A stretch of 64,000 bases of DNA, from the NCBI GenBank assembly GCA_029204225.1, contig CM055095.1, positions 70,965,957 through 71,029,956 of the forward strand. Direction: 5' to 3'. The notes beneath the pieces were generated by a model that was not told the origin of the DNA, searched no databases, and saw only the letters and a program-made list of their open reading frames with translations. Both the position numbers and the translations under genes were made by a program. This DNA is from Diphasiastrum complanatum. Its lineage: Eukaryota > Streptophyta > Lycopodiopsida > Lycopodiales > Lycopodiaceae. Every line of letters begins with the position of its first letter. The stretch's first letter is position 1. Shown one piece after another: positions 1-10,549 of this stretch.

Positions 1-1760
1 AAGGCTCAAGTGCTCCAACAATCAAGAAGAAGATGGCCGAGGAGCAAGATCTTGGTTTTGAGGAGGAGCTCATGGAGGAGCAAGCACCAAACCCACCTAT
101 CACTCCAAGGAGATCTTCAAGGGCAAAAGTGGAGCCATCAAGGCTCACATATCAAGGCAAAGGACAGCAAGTTGAGGGTATCTCATCCACTTCTTATGAT
201 TTATCTAGTTTTGAAGAACCATCTAATGTTGAAGATGCATTGAACTCCAAAGAATGGTATAAAGCTATGTTGGATGAGTATGATGCCTTGATTGAGAATG
301 AAACTTGGTTGCTTGTTGAGAGACCTCAAAGGAATGTAATAGGATGCAAGTGGGTCTTCAAGCTTAAGTTGAATGCAAATGGGAATGTTAACAAACATAA
401 AGCAAGATTAGTTGCAAAAGGTTATGCTCAAGAGAGAGGGATAGACTATGAGGAAACTTTTGCACCCGTGGCCAAGATGGTCACAATAAGACTAATCATT
501 GCATTTGCATCACATTTTGGATGGATTCTATGTCAAATGGATGTCTCTAATGCTTTCTTGAATGGTTTTTTGGAAGAGAATATCTATATGGAGCAGCCAC
601 AAGGGTTCATCAAGCATGGAATGGAGAACAAAGTATGCCATCTCCAAAGAAGCATCTATGGCTTGAAGCAAGCCTCGAGATCTTGGAATTCAAGACTACA
701 TTGCTATCTTATTTCACTTTCTTTTGTTCAAAGTGAATATGATCCCACTCTTTACATTAAGTTTGATGATGTTGGTATTGTACTTTTACTCATTTATGTA
801 GATGACATCATCATTAGTGGAAATAGTGTTGATGGTATTGAAAAAATCAAGATAGATCTATCCTTAGAGTTCAAGATGGTAGATCTAGGGTGTCTTCACT
901 TCATCTTAGGCATAGAAGTACTTAGAGGGTCTGATTTTATCTTTATAAGTCAAGTAAACTATGCTCAAAGTCTTTTGAAGAAGTTTAAAATGGAAGTATG
1001 CAAAAGTGTTGACACACCAATGGAGCAAGATGTAAAAGTGCCAAATGAAGATGATGAAAGATCCTTCATGGACATCACTTTGTTTAGGAAACTTATAGGT
1101 TCCTTAATGTGGATCACTATAACTAGACCAGATCTTAGCCTTAGTGTATGTAGGTTGAGCCAATCCATGCAAAAGCCATTGAATATCCATTGGAAAAAGA
1201 CTAAGAGGATTCTAAGATACATCTCGGGTACATTGGATTTTGGGATTCTATATAGAGGAGATGTGATTAACCTTCATGCATTTAGTGATTCAGATTTTGC
1301 AGGGGACAAGAGGGATAGGAAATCAACAAGTGCCTATTCAACTTTCATAGGAGAAGGTGTGGTTTCATGGCTTTCAAAAAAGCAAGAAACTATATCTCTA
1401 TCTTCAACCGAGGCCGAGTACAAAGCTTTGACAACCACTACAAAGGAGGTACTTTGGATCAAGAGATTATTGGTGGAACTAAAGATCATGGATTCAGAGG
1501 AGGCACCAATCATATACAATGACAATATATCAGCCCAACACCTTGCATCTAACCCAATCTTCCATGCAAGATCTAAGCACATTGAGATATGCCATCACTT
1601 TGTGAGAGAAATGGTGCAAGCCAAGGAGATTGCTTTGGAGCATGTTCCAAGCAATGAATGTGTAGCTGATCTACTTACTAAACCAATTCAAAAGACACCT
1701 TTTATGAAGTTCAGATCATCACTTGGAGTGATTAGTAAAGCAATGATTGAACCAAGCTAG
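1..1760 (+). CDS. Copia polyprotein, C-terminal part (reverse transcriptase-RNase H), 5' end outside window
   Basis: The reading frame is already open at base 3 and runs to a TAG at 1758-1760, so this is the tail of a Pol polyprotein rather than a complete gene. In order it shows the linker after integrase (PRRSSRAKVEPSRLTY), the start of the reverse transcriptase (KARLVAKGYAQ, DYEETFAPVAKM, QMDVSNAFLNGF), the catalytic YVDDIIISG near residue 260, and RNase H (SWLSKKQETISLSSTEAEY, then ADLLTKP). These are diagnostic of Ty1/Copia. The frame is uninterrupted, so this copy's RT-RNase H could still be functional. It is almost identical to 4241-5178 of the next copy. The polypurine tract GTGAGGAG overlaps the stop and precedes an LTR. 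Confidence 0.93.
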   Translation, partial: GSSAPTIKKKMAEEQDLGFEEELMEEQAPNPPITPRRSSRAKVEPSRLTYQGKGQQVEGISSTSYDLSSFEEPSNVEDALNSKEWYKAMLDEYDALIENETWLLVERPQRNVIGCKWVFKLKLNANGNVNKHKARLVAKGYAQERGIDYEETFAPVAKMVTIRLIIAFASHFGWILCQMDVSNAFLNGFLEENIYMEQPQGFIKHGMENKVCHLQRSIYGLKQASRSWNSRLHCYLISLSFVQSEYDPTLYIKFDDVGIVLLLIYVDDIIISGNSVDGIEKIKIDLSLEFKMVDLGCLHFILGIEVLRGSDFIFISQVNYAQSLLKKFKMEVCKSVDTPMEQDVKVPNEDDERSFMDITLFRKLIGSLMWITITRPDLSLSVCRLSQSMQKPLNIHWKKTKRILRYISGTLDFGILYRGDVINLHAFSDSDFAGDKRDRKSTSAYSTFIGEGVVSWLSKKQETISLSSTEAEYKALTTTTKEVLWIKRLLVELKIMDSEEAPIIYNDNISAQHLASNPIFHARSKHIEICHHFVREMVQAKEIALEHVPSNECVADLLTKPIQKTPFMKFRSSLGVISKAMIEPS

Positions 1761-1771
1761 ATAGTGAGGAG

Positions 1772-2158
1772 TCTTAAAAATTCACAATTCTAGCTTGACT
1801 AGTTTTGGTCATATGACTTGTAAATAGTTAGATGGTCATGATGTGGCTTGTCACACGTGCCAAATAACATAGGATTCCATTCATAAGGATGTTCTCAAGT
1901 AGACCTAAGTGTTAGAACCTTTGGAATGAGTCCAAATTATGCTTAGATACAAGGGAGAAAAAATAGGAGCTATTTTTGGTAATTTTTGCATTGTTGAGGC
2001 ATCTCCAAGATTCTAATCCTAACTTGGTAGGGATGAGAGATCCACCAAAATTAGCATTGGGGATAGGTTTAGGGCTACTCATACCTGCCCAAAACCATGA
2101 TGGATCATGTATATATAGGTGATGATATCTCACCAAAATCAATCAAGGAATTTCATGT
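1772..2158 (+). repeat. Truncated LTR between two tandem Copia copies
   Basis: This segment matches the first ~387 bp of the 682-bp LTR at 5193-5874, beginning with a mutated terminus (TCTTAAAAATT instead of TGTTAAAAATT). It contains the same TATA-like TATATATAGG. The match stops at 2158, where the sequence jumps directly into gag coding sequence. The 3' part of the LTR, the primer binding site and the gag N-terminus are missing. Confidence 0.82.
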
Positions 2159-2223
2159 TGCAAATGAACTCTTAAGAATGAATACTTGCATAAAAATGAA
2201 TGTTGCAAATGAACTCTTAAGAG
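2155..2223 (+). repeat. Short direct duplication at the LTR-gag junction
   Basis: About 23 bp at 2155-2177 recurs at 2200-2222, an offset of 45 bp (15 codons), and encodes VANELLR twice. The first copy sits exactly where the truncated LTR meets gag, as expected from a slipped or microhomology-mediated join. Confidence 0.8.
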
Positions 2224-5178
2224 AGGTAGGAGATTGCACTTCAGGTCAAGATGCTTGGGAGAATTTGCAAAAGGTCTATGAATCCAAGAACCAAACTAGA
2301 ATGTTAGCTTTGAATAATCAAATCTATAGAAGCTATCAAAAGAAAAGAGAGAGTGCACATACTTTTGTCCTGAGAGTAAAGGAATTGAACAAAGAGCTAG
2401 CCTTTATAGGTGATCCTATCAAGGATGAAGAGCTTGTTCAACTCATATTGAATGGACTAAGCTTTGAATTTGACAATTTGGTTCAGGGATATGCAATTAT
2501 GGGTAAGCTACCCATACTTGAAGAACTTCAAGGCACACTCATGGCCGAGGAATCAAGAAGGAGCCAAATGCAAGAGAGGATGGATAGGCTTTCCATCCAA
2601 GGTGGAGATGACCAAGCTCTCTTCACCAAAGGCAAAGGCAAGTCCAAAGGCAAAGGATCAACATTCAAGAAGTCTACAAAGCTTGAGGATCAAGAAGGAC
2701 CCCCAAAGGCATCTCCATCAACCACCAAAGTCAAGAAGGACAAATCAAAGGTGAAGTGCTACTATTGTAGCAAGATGGGGCATTATGCCTCGGAATGCTT
2801 CAAGAGGAAGCAAGATCAAAGCCAAGCCAGCATGAGCAAAGAGGAGGAGGAGGAGAGTTCACATGAGGACTCTCTCATGATGTCCATATTTTCTTCAACA
2901 AGCTTCAAAGGAGAAGATCCTTGGTGGATTGACTCGGGTGCTAGTTCACACATGACTAGTAAAAGGGAGTTTTTCTCTTCTCTCTTATCTTATGATGGAC
3001 CTATAAAGTCTATCTATACAGCAAATGATGAAGCTTGTAAGATTGAAGGAGTTGGTAGCATTCCCCTTTGCTTAGGATCTTCCAAAAAGATCAACATAGA
3101 AGGTGTTTTGTACATTCCTACAATAACAAAGAATCTACTAAGTGTTGGCCAAATGGTAGACAATGGTTTCAATGTTGACTTTGCTTCAAATGAATGTTTC
3201 ATCAAGAAGAAGGGTAAGATAGTGGCTAAGGGCACTAGACTTGGCAAACTTTATAAGTTGGATGCATTTGTGGATACTAATGTTGTCATGTTGGCCGAGA
3301 AGAGCAAGATATCTACTTTTACTTTATGGCACAAAAGACTTGGACATGTCAACTCGGGTTCCATGGAGGCTATGATCAAGGAGGAGTATGATTTAGGCCT
3401 ACCAAGGTCTATTGGGAAGGAAGACAAGGTTTGTGAAGCTTGTGCCTTATCCAAGGCACATAAGAAGGTGTTTCCTAACTCCATCACAAAGTCATCTCAT
3501 CCTCTTGAACTCATACACTCGTATGTGCACATTGCTAGCACCAAATCTAATGGAGGTTCATCCATGTTTTTAACCTTCATTGATGACTACTCAAGATATT
3601 GTTGGGTGTTCTTACTTTCCCTCAAGTCTCAAGTATTTGATACTTTTGTAAAGTTCAAGTTGTTTGTGGAAAAGCATCATAATCATAGCATCAAGATTCT
3701 TAGAAGTGACAATGGTGGAGAATTTATCTCCAATGAGTTCAAGGCCTTTTGTGAGAAGGAAGGGATCAAGAAAGAGACTTCTTGTCCTTACACTCCTCAA
3801 CAAAATGGAGTTGCTGAAAGAAGGAATAGAACATTATGTGAATGTTCTAAGGCTTTAAGATTAGATGCTTGTTTGCCCAAATCCTTTTGGGGTGAGTCTC
3901 TTGTATGTGCAAACTACTTGATGAATAGGGTGTCTTGCAAAGCCATTGAAGGCAAAACTCCTTATGAGATGTTGTATGGAAAGAAACCCAATCTTAATCA
4001 CTTGAAAGTTTTTGGGTGTATATGTTATGTGCATGTGCCATTGGAAACAAGAACCAAGGAGGATCCATCTTCCACAAGAGGGATCATGCTTGGATATGCA
4101 AGCTCAAGCAAGGGCTACAAAGTCTATCTCCCATCCTTGAACAAATTTGTTGTTTCAAGGGATGTCATCTTTGATGAACATCATATGCATATGCTTGAAG
4201 AAGGCTCAAGTGCTCCAACAATCAAGAAGAAGATGGCCGAATAGTGTTGATGGTATTGAAAAAATCAAGATAGATCTATCCTTAGAGTTCAAGATGGTAG
4301 ATCTAGGGTGTCTTCACTTCATCTTAGGCATAGAAGTACTTAGAGGGTCTGATTTTATCTTTATAAGTCAAGTAAACTATGCTCAAAGTCTTTTGAAGAA
4401 GTTTAAGATGGAAGTATGCAAAAGTGTTGACACACCAATGGAGCAAGATGTAAAAGTGCCAAATGAAGATGATGAAAGATCCTTCATGGACATCACTTTG
4501 TTTAGGCAACTTATAGGTTCCTTAATGTGGATCACTATAACTAGACCAGATCTTAGATTTAGTGTATGTAGGTTGAGCCAATCCATGCAAAAGCCATTGA
4601 ATATCCATTGGAAAAAGGCTAAGAGGATTCTAAGATACATCTCAGGTACATTGGATTTTGGGATTCTATATAGAGGAGATGTGATTAACCTTCATGCATT
4701 TAGTGATTCAGATTTTGCAGGGGACAAGAGGGATAGGAAATCAACAAGTGCCTATTCAACTTTCATAGGAGAAGGTGTGGTTTCATGGCTTTCAAAAAAG
4801 CAAGAAACTATATCTCTATCTTCAACTGAGGCCGAGTACAAAGCTTTGACAACCACTACAAAGGAGGTACTTTGGATCAAGAGATTATTGGTGGAACTAA
4901 AGATCATGGATTCAGAGGAGGCACCAATCATCTACAATGACAATATATCAGCCCAACACCTTGCATCTAACCCAATCTTCCATGCAAGATCTAAGCACAT
5001 TGAGATATGCCATCACTTTGTGAGAGAAATGGTGCAAGCCAAGGAGATTGCTTTGGAGCATGTTCCAAGCAATGAATGTGTAGCTGATCTACTTACTAAA
5101 CCACTTCAAAAGACACCTTTTATGAAGTTCAGATCATCACTTGGAGTGATTAGTAAAGCAATGATTGAACCAAGCTAG
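2159..5178 (+). pseudogene. Copia gag-pol polyprotein broken by a 782-bp internal deletion
   Basis: The frame 2097-4244 encodes gag (RRSQMQERMDRLSIQGG region), a CCHC zinc knuckle (CYYCSKMGHYASEC), the aspartic protease signature WWIDSGASSHM, the GAG-pre-integrase HKRLGHV, and an integrase core with RSDNGGEF and QQNGVAERR. Positions 4201-4240 equal 1-40, then the sequence jumps to what is 823 onward in the first copy. The missing 782 bp removes the linker and most of the reverse transcriptase including YVDD, shifts the frame, and makes an immediate TAG. The remaining RT tail and RNase H continue in another frame to 5178. The first residues of the frame derive from the LTR. It cannot move autonomously. 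Confidence 0.92.
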
Positions 5179-5192
5179 ATAGTGAGGAGGAG

Positions 5193-5874
5193 TGTTAAAA
5201 ATTCACAATTCTAGCTTGACTAGTTTTGGTCATATGACTTGTAAATAGTTAGATGGTCATGATGTGGCTTGTCACACGTGCCAAATAGCATAGGATTCCA
5301 TTCATAAGGATGTTCTCAAGTAGACCTAAGTGTTAGAACCTTTGGAATGAGTCCAAATTATGCTTAGATACAAGGGAGAAAAAATAGGAGCTATTTTTGA
5401 TAATTTCTGCATTGTTGAGGGATCTCCAAGATTCCAACCCTAACTTGGTAGGGATGAAAGATCCACCAAAATTAGCATTAGGGATAGGTTTAGGGCTACT
5501 CATACCTTCCCAAAACCGTGATGGATCATGTATATATAGGTGATGATATCTCACCAAAATCAATCAAGCAATTTCATGTTTTTTCTCTCATAATGGTGCA
5601 ATTGCTCTCTATGTTCATAATTGTTTGAGTACTTGTGATTACTAATGATTATAGGATTGAATGTAGGTCTGGTGTACAGTACTCAGACTGTGGGAGGCCG
5701 TACTTTCACACGTGTGAAGCCTTCTTCAAGGATTTGGGCCATTTAGTGAGGTTCAAGCATAGATTTTTGATGGATTTTGATGGTTCAACTTGTGCTAATC
5801 TTATGAAATCATAATCTATTGTTTTTCTCATCATTTCAAGTGTTTTAGGATCCTTATTTGCTGTAATTTTTACA
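5193..5874 (+). repeat. 3' LTR of the tandem Copia pair (682 bp)
   Basis: It starts TGTTAAAAATT directly after the polypurine tract GTGAGGAGGAG and ends ATTTTTACA, the TG...CA ends expected of an LTR. TATATATA at 5531-5538 is a plausible promoter element. The palindrome TTCACACGTGTGAA lies at 5705-5718, downstream of the TATA. The following GACTG would be one target-site copy; its partner would lie left of the window. Confidence 0.88.
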
Positions 5875-6355
5875 GACTGTTCTAATTAGTCAGTTAAACA
5901 ACTGATAAAATATCTTGTAATTGTAAAGCCAGAATAACACAAGATCTACCAGCTGCTAAAGGTAAATGAGCAACTGGAGAAGTAAATGATGATGTATGAA
6001 GATACTCCATCATAGATTAAATGACCAAAAATGGGTCTTCACAGCAGCCGACTCCTCAAAGTTGGTGATTATATAGAGAGAGATAAAATAGTCTGAGCGA
6101 TAGCTATTGTTTTGTTTCTGTAACTAGGATCACGCGCTTATCAGTGCAATTGTATTGTGATCAGATAGTTGTTACTACAACTTTAATATACAAAATCACT
6201 ATTGTTCCATTGCCTTACATTCTTGTTGAATGTTAAGTAACTCTCACTCCTCTTTCGCAATACTACATTATAAGACAAATGTATGGCTATCTCTGACACT
6301 GAAGTTATTTCTACATTCTCTTCAAATCTGGTTATCAGCACTAGAGGAATACATG
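5875..6355 (-). repeat. LTR1 fragment (Copia LTR type, reverse orientation)
   Basis: The reverse complement matches parts of 35210-35640 and 39440-39960, including the block around 'gaggagtcggct', CACAATACAATT and AACAAGAATGTAAGG. It is one of four LTR1 segments in the window. It is joined at 6355/6356 to an LTR2 piece, the same LTR1/LTR2 neighbourhood seen near 38.1 kb. No coding sequence was recognised in it. Confidence 0.7.
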
Positions 6356-7015
6356 GCTGTTTGTTGCGCAGGCATCCCAAAGGGAGCCGAGAACCAGGAC
6401 TTAGCTTTCCACTCTTGCCATCCAAACCCACTTGACATACAAGCAGCCAACTTGCCAACAACGATTAGACTTAACCAACTTGAAGTTCGTAAACCAACAT
6501 TGAGATCCAACCTGGCGCCATGCCAGATCGGGGGGCTGGGCGACTTTCCTCCAAGCAAGCCGCCCGACATACATCAAACTTAACTAACTCAAAGCTTCGT
6601 TACAAACGAGTAACATCCATTCCAAGCAAGTCGTCTGACTTACATCAGACTTAACCAACTCAAAGCTTTGTCACAAGCGCTAGAAGCCAACCTGGCGCCA
6701 CGCCAAACTAGATAGCCATAAACAGGTAACTTCCACCCAAGCAAGCCATCCAACTCAGCCGACAGGTTAGAGCCCATCGTTCCTCAAGAGCTTAACCCAT
6801 TTACATTCATGCAAGGAACACTCAGAACCACAAGCCACAACAGATATGGAGACAACTAGTTCCTAGACCGAATGGTCCCGATAGCATACCGCTGGCGCCT
6901 CTCGGACCGAATGGTCCCGACGACATACCACTGGTGTCTCGAGATACGACCCTCAACTTTGTGCCAGATCAAAAATTTTGAAGCGGCCTTACAACTGGTG
7001 CTTTTACGAAACATT
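6356..7015 (-). repeat. LTR2 fragment (reverse orientation)
   Basis: The reverse complement aligns with 38360-39031 and 62790-63455. It carries the terminal CCTGCGCAACA, repeated GGCGCCAGGTTGG blocks, and the ~38-bp tandem repeat built on GGGACCATTCGGTCC (6870-6945). It ends abruptly near 7015, so only the 3' two-thirds of the LTR is present. Several open frames run across it but none resembles a protein. Confidence 0.72.
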
Positions 7016-7643
7016 GAATGTAATCAGATTCAGTTCGAGAAAAAACAGTGACAGATAGGACGGTGGAACAGTTAAACCCCCGAACCTTATGTTCAAGGAG
7101 TGCACAGACAAAGTTACAGAGTAGTGGTCTGGCGGTGATGCGTCCGCACATGTGAGGCTTGATGGCGATGGGTAGTTCATGCATAAGGAAGGTATGCCAG
7201 TCATATGGCACAACCGAGGAGCTCGAGAATTCTATGACGGACTCCATGATTTGGCTCAAGAGCGTGGACTGAATGTGGTCCTTGCAAAAAGTTGACACAA
7301 CCAAGAAGTTGTTCAACAGGTAAGCAGCTGCTTGGATGATTGGGTCATTGGCTTCTATCATATAACTATTGTTAGTTTTGACCGGAAGCTCAGGAGTAGT
7401 GGTCGTTACGTAGGGTTGGATAAGGTTTTTGGCTTGGCGATGAGAGATGGGTTGGCTATCACCGGACACGATGCCGACGGTGACCATGAAGTTAGCGTTG
7501 ATGTGTACCTTGTACGTGGTACCTTGGTACAAGATGTGGAAATGCGACTTCGATGAGTCCCACGTAGCGTAAGCATGGAGAACTAGATCCATGTTAATGT
7601 CAGAAGACAAGACAAAAGCCCATTGCTTCAAAAAGGGGGCCAA
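6969..7643 (-). CDS. Unrecognised 224-codon ORF running into LTR2
   Basis: An open frame of 224 codons; the last ~16 residues (KAPVVRPLQNF) are read from the LTR2 fragment, so the native C-terminus is lost. The unique part has a plausible amino acid mix (ATWDSSKSHFHILYQGTTYKVH, then PVKTNNSYMIEANDPIIQAAAYLLNNF). I do not recognise a family. In-frame stops appear just upstream, although related-looking codons continue toward 7770. It may be a decayed gag-like or capsid-like ORF of a retroelement; a host gene is less likely given the junction. Confidence 0.3.
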   Translation of the reverse strand: MAPFLKQWAFVLSSDINMDLVLHAYATWDSSKSHFHILYQGTTYKVHINANFMVTVGIVSGDSQPISHRQAKNLIQPYVTTTTPELPVKTNNSYMIEANDPIIQAAAYLLNNFLVVSTFCKDHIQSTLLSQIMESVIEFSSSSVVPYDWHTFLMHELPIAIKPHMCGRITARPLLCNFVCALLEHKVRGFNCSTVLSVTVFSRTESDYIQCFVKAPVVRPLQNF

Positions 7644-9137
7644 CAGCCTAAAGCCAAAGAGTTACCAAGGAATTAGATGGCAGGGCCCAAATCTAGGTGG
7701 CAGTAGGTATCTTGCGTTGGATAACTTGCTTTGTGCTGGTATCGTCAGTAGATGAAGATAAAGTCATGATGTTAGATGGATGGTAAAGTGTGTTATCGAT
7801 TGGAATCGGAAAAAGACGAAAAGGCACTCAAGAAAGAGGAAAAGGCATCAAAAATGGGTGAAAGGCTTAAAAAACTGCAAAAAGGTGAAAATCGTGAGAA
7901 TGAAGGTGGAAATTGTGGCACTGAGTGTGTAACAGGTGGATGGGAGAGCTGATGAAGGCTGGAGAAAATTTTCATCGCAATCTGATAATGTTGAAAATTC
8001 AATGTATTTTTCGACAGAGCTTTTCTGAATGAAGTGCCAAATGACTCGAATTTCTCCCTTATATAGTGGAAATTAGAGTGCGTATTAGGAGAAGTGCAGT
8101 TTCCCTAGCTCAGTTCCAACCAAAATTTTGTAGGGACCTTCGTCACATAATTCTAAGACCTCAATAAAGTTTGTGAAGATTCAAAAGGTGATTTGACGAA
8201 GGTTTAGCCTGTCTGCGAAGGTTAAACCCTCGCAGGAGGTGAACTCTCGCACAACTTGCTCCAGATGTTGGTTTTTCAAAATGTAGACAGGCTAATTTCA
8301 CTGCTCTGATTCCATTTATGCCCTCTACGAAGGTTGGTTTGCAGATCTTGATGCTCTACAAAGGTTCTTTAGTTTCTCCTTTCTTGAACCCTCGCAAACA
8401 CTCAAATTTGATGATTTTTCCATCAATAACTCTCACAAAGAATTTTATAGATGCATCTGAGTCAGATGTAGTGACTGACAAAGTCTCAAGAGTTAGTTTC
8501 CAAGGGATTTTAAAAAATTATGGAAAACGTGCTCTTTTTTGGTGTTTTTTAGTGAGACCTTGAGATTCTCTAATTAATAGCTCTTGTAGACTGGTATACC
8601 ATTGCATCCAGGTCAGATCTGACTATGGAGAGTTCCTCGGGAGCTATGATGGATAATTGGTAGCTAATCCATCAGTTTAGGTGATTTTTATCTCTAATTT
8701 GCTGGTTTTCTCAAGATCGTTGTCTCTAATTTGCAAGGTTGGAGGTTGATTATTGTTTATCTGATGATCTACTATCTTTTGGATCCTGTCTGGATCTGGA
8801 TCCCACTTGGATCTTATTGGATCTCTTTTGATCTATTCGGATCTTGCTTGATCTTGTTGAATTTTGATGGATTCTGCTTGATCTGACTAGATCTCATATA
8901 GATCTGGCTTGATTTTACTAGATTTGGCTGGGATGACTTCTGATAAGGCTTAATCGTTGTATGCAATAAGTGTCATCCACACCTTGGATCTATTTACTGA
9001 GGTGGCTAGTACTTGTGAAGCTGGCTACCATTGATGGGAGTATCAAACGTCGTCCCATTGTTCAAGATTCACGACTCCATGGCTTAGAATTTCCTTGACG
9101 CGGTACTGGCTTTCGCCTGATCACTTTAGTTTTATAC
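7644..9137. other. Non-coding stretch with degenerate GGATCT/TGATCT repeats
   Basis: No convincing gene is visible. At about 8790-8945 short units of the form GGATCTTGCTTGATCTT recur imperfectly, giving a low-complexity T/GATC-rich tract. The rest is unremarkable AT-rich sequence. Confidence 0.5.
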
Positions 9138-9262
9138 ATGAGGACTATATCTCATGATCAAATGTCCTTCTTGTGCAGTCGGCGATCATGCCATGCTTTG
9201 CGTCGCTCCTTCTCAGCCGCCAATGCATGCACCACAAGTAAGCATGTCTCACAAAGTTTATG

Positions 9263-9749
9263 TCATGCTTCATGGCATAAATGCAGAGATTTGGATTCCT
9301 CAAGATGTTTTGTTGTGGCAACTCTTAATGAAGGTACCAAAAACTCCATTGGCATTATTGCATCTTGACCATAAACCAGTTGAAATGGCGTGTGGTCAGT
9401 GCTTCCCTTGTCAGCTGTTCTGAATGCCCACATAACAGCATGTAACTTGCGCTCCCAATCAAATCTGCTAGCTTCAACTATTTTCGTGAGCATGCTACAC
9501 AAGATCTTATTGGATGATTATGCCTGCCCATTACCACGAGGATAATAAGGTGTGCTAATCATGAAGAATTCCTCCAGCAAGACCTTGATGGTCTCATTGA
9601 CGAAATGGCTTTCGCGATCGCTAACTAAGCACACAATGATATTTTCGTATAGGAACTTGTCGGTTGCTCAAGCATCAACTGTTCGCACTGTCTTGGCTTG
9701 CACCCACTTGGTAAAATAATCCGTAGCCACAATAATATATCGGGCTTGC
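9263..9749 (-). pseudogene. Ty3/Gypsy integrase fragment
   Basis: On the minus strand 9749-9503 reads RYIIVATDYFTKWVQAKTV, then LVSDRESHFVNET and TPYYPRGNGQA. These are the integrase core motifs around the first and second catalytic Asp; the residue after NGQA, where the catalytic Glu belongs, is a stop codon. At 9502-9263 the C-terminal part continues (WAFRTADKGSTDHTPFQLVYG, PMEFLVPSLRV). At least two stops interrupt it. The fragment ends exactly at the Copia LTR that begins at 9750. Confidence 0.85.
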
Positions 9750-10532
9750 TGACAAAATTTCTAGAATTCACACGTGTGGGGATGATCCACAAGTATGATA
9801 GATCTTATTAAGCTTTATGATTAGCACAATAACCTGATTCTAGATTGAATAACAAGATCTAGTACAGAAGTTATGGCTTAACCACAATCTAGCATGCTAA
9901 AAATCAGACAATGATAGCAATAAATCATAAATGAGCAAAAGCACAAGAAATTAGTGTATGAGCATTAGCCTCAACATGAGTTAGAGAGAGAAAAGAGATA
10001 TCAAGCAAAAATGTTGTAGATCCAAAATGGCATGAGATAGCTACAAAGCTTTGGTTCTTCATAAAAAATTATGAGAATGGCTACACATATTTATGGAGTA
10101 TGAGGTAGCTCAAGGTAGAACCACATCCTTCACCTTCAATGACATCTAAAGTGAAAACTAGAGTCTATGTGACATTTGTCACATCTCATGCATGTATTTC
10201 TACCTACTTTTACCAAGTGTCCTAGTTCTAACTAGAATTGTACAAATCATCATGCATGTGTCCATTTCACTTTGTCATGCCTTGCATGTCACTATGGATC
10301 ACTTACAATAAATTCATGTGATATGCCACGAGTTTCTACAAGCATAATATTGCTATTTCTAAGTCTACAATCTATATGCAAGTTGTAATCATCAAACTAG
10401 ATATGACAAATCCGTATAACTCGAGTTCTATTGAGGCCAAAATTGGCATTTACATTTATGAAACAACATACTTGCATGGTACAAAGTTGTATCAAGCCTA
10501 AAGTCAAGATGGATCATATTTCAATTTCAACA
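9750..10532 (-). repeat. 3' LTR of a truncated Copia element
   Basis: On the minus strand it begins TGTTGAAATTG immediately after a polypurine tract (+ strand CTCCTCCT at 10533) and ends ...AAATTTTGTCA at 9750. The palindromic CACACGTGTG motif sits at 9767-9780 near its 3' end. The right boundary is firm; the left one rests on TG...CA logic and on interruption of the Gypsy integrase. Confidence 0.72.
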
Positions 10533-10549
10533 CTCCTCCTAAAAACAAT

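Noticed and set aside
1851-5280. CACACGTG at 1851 and 5272 as full palindromes
   Set aside because: Only the half site TCACACGTGCC is present there; counted as related but not as the full motif.
9138-9423. Two plus-strand ORFs of 76 and 89 codons
   Set aside because: They are antisense shadows of the Gypsy integrase fragment.
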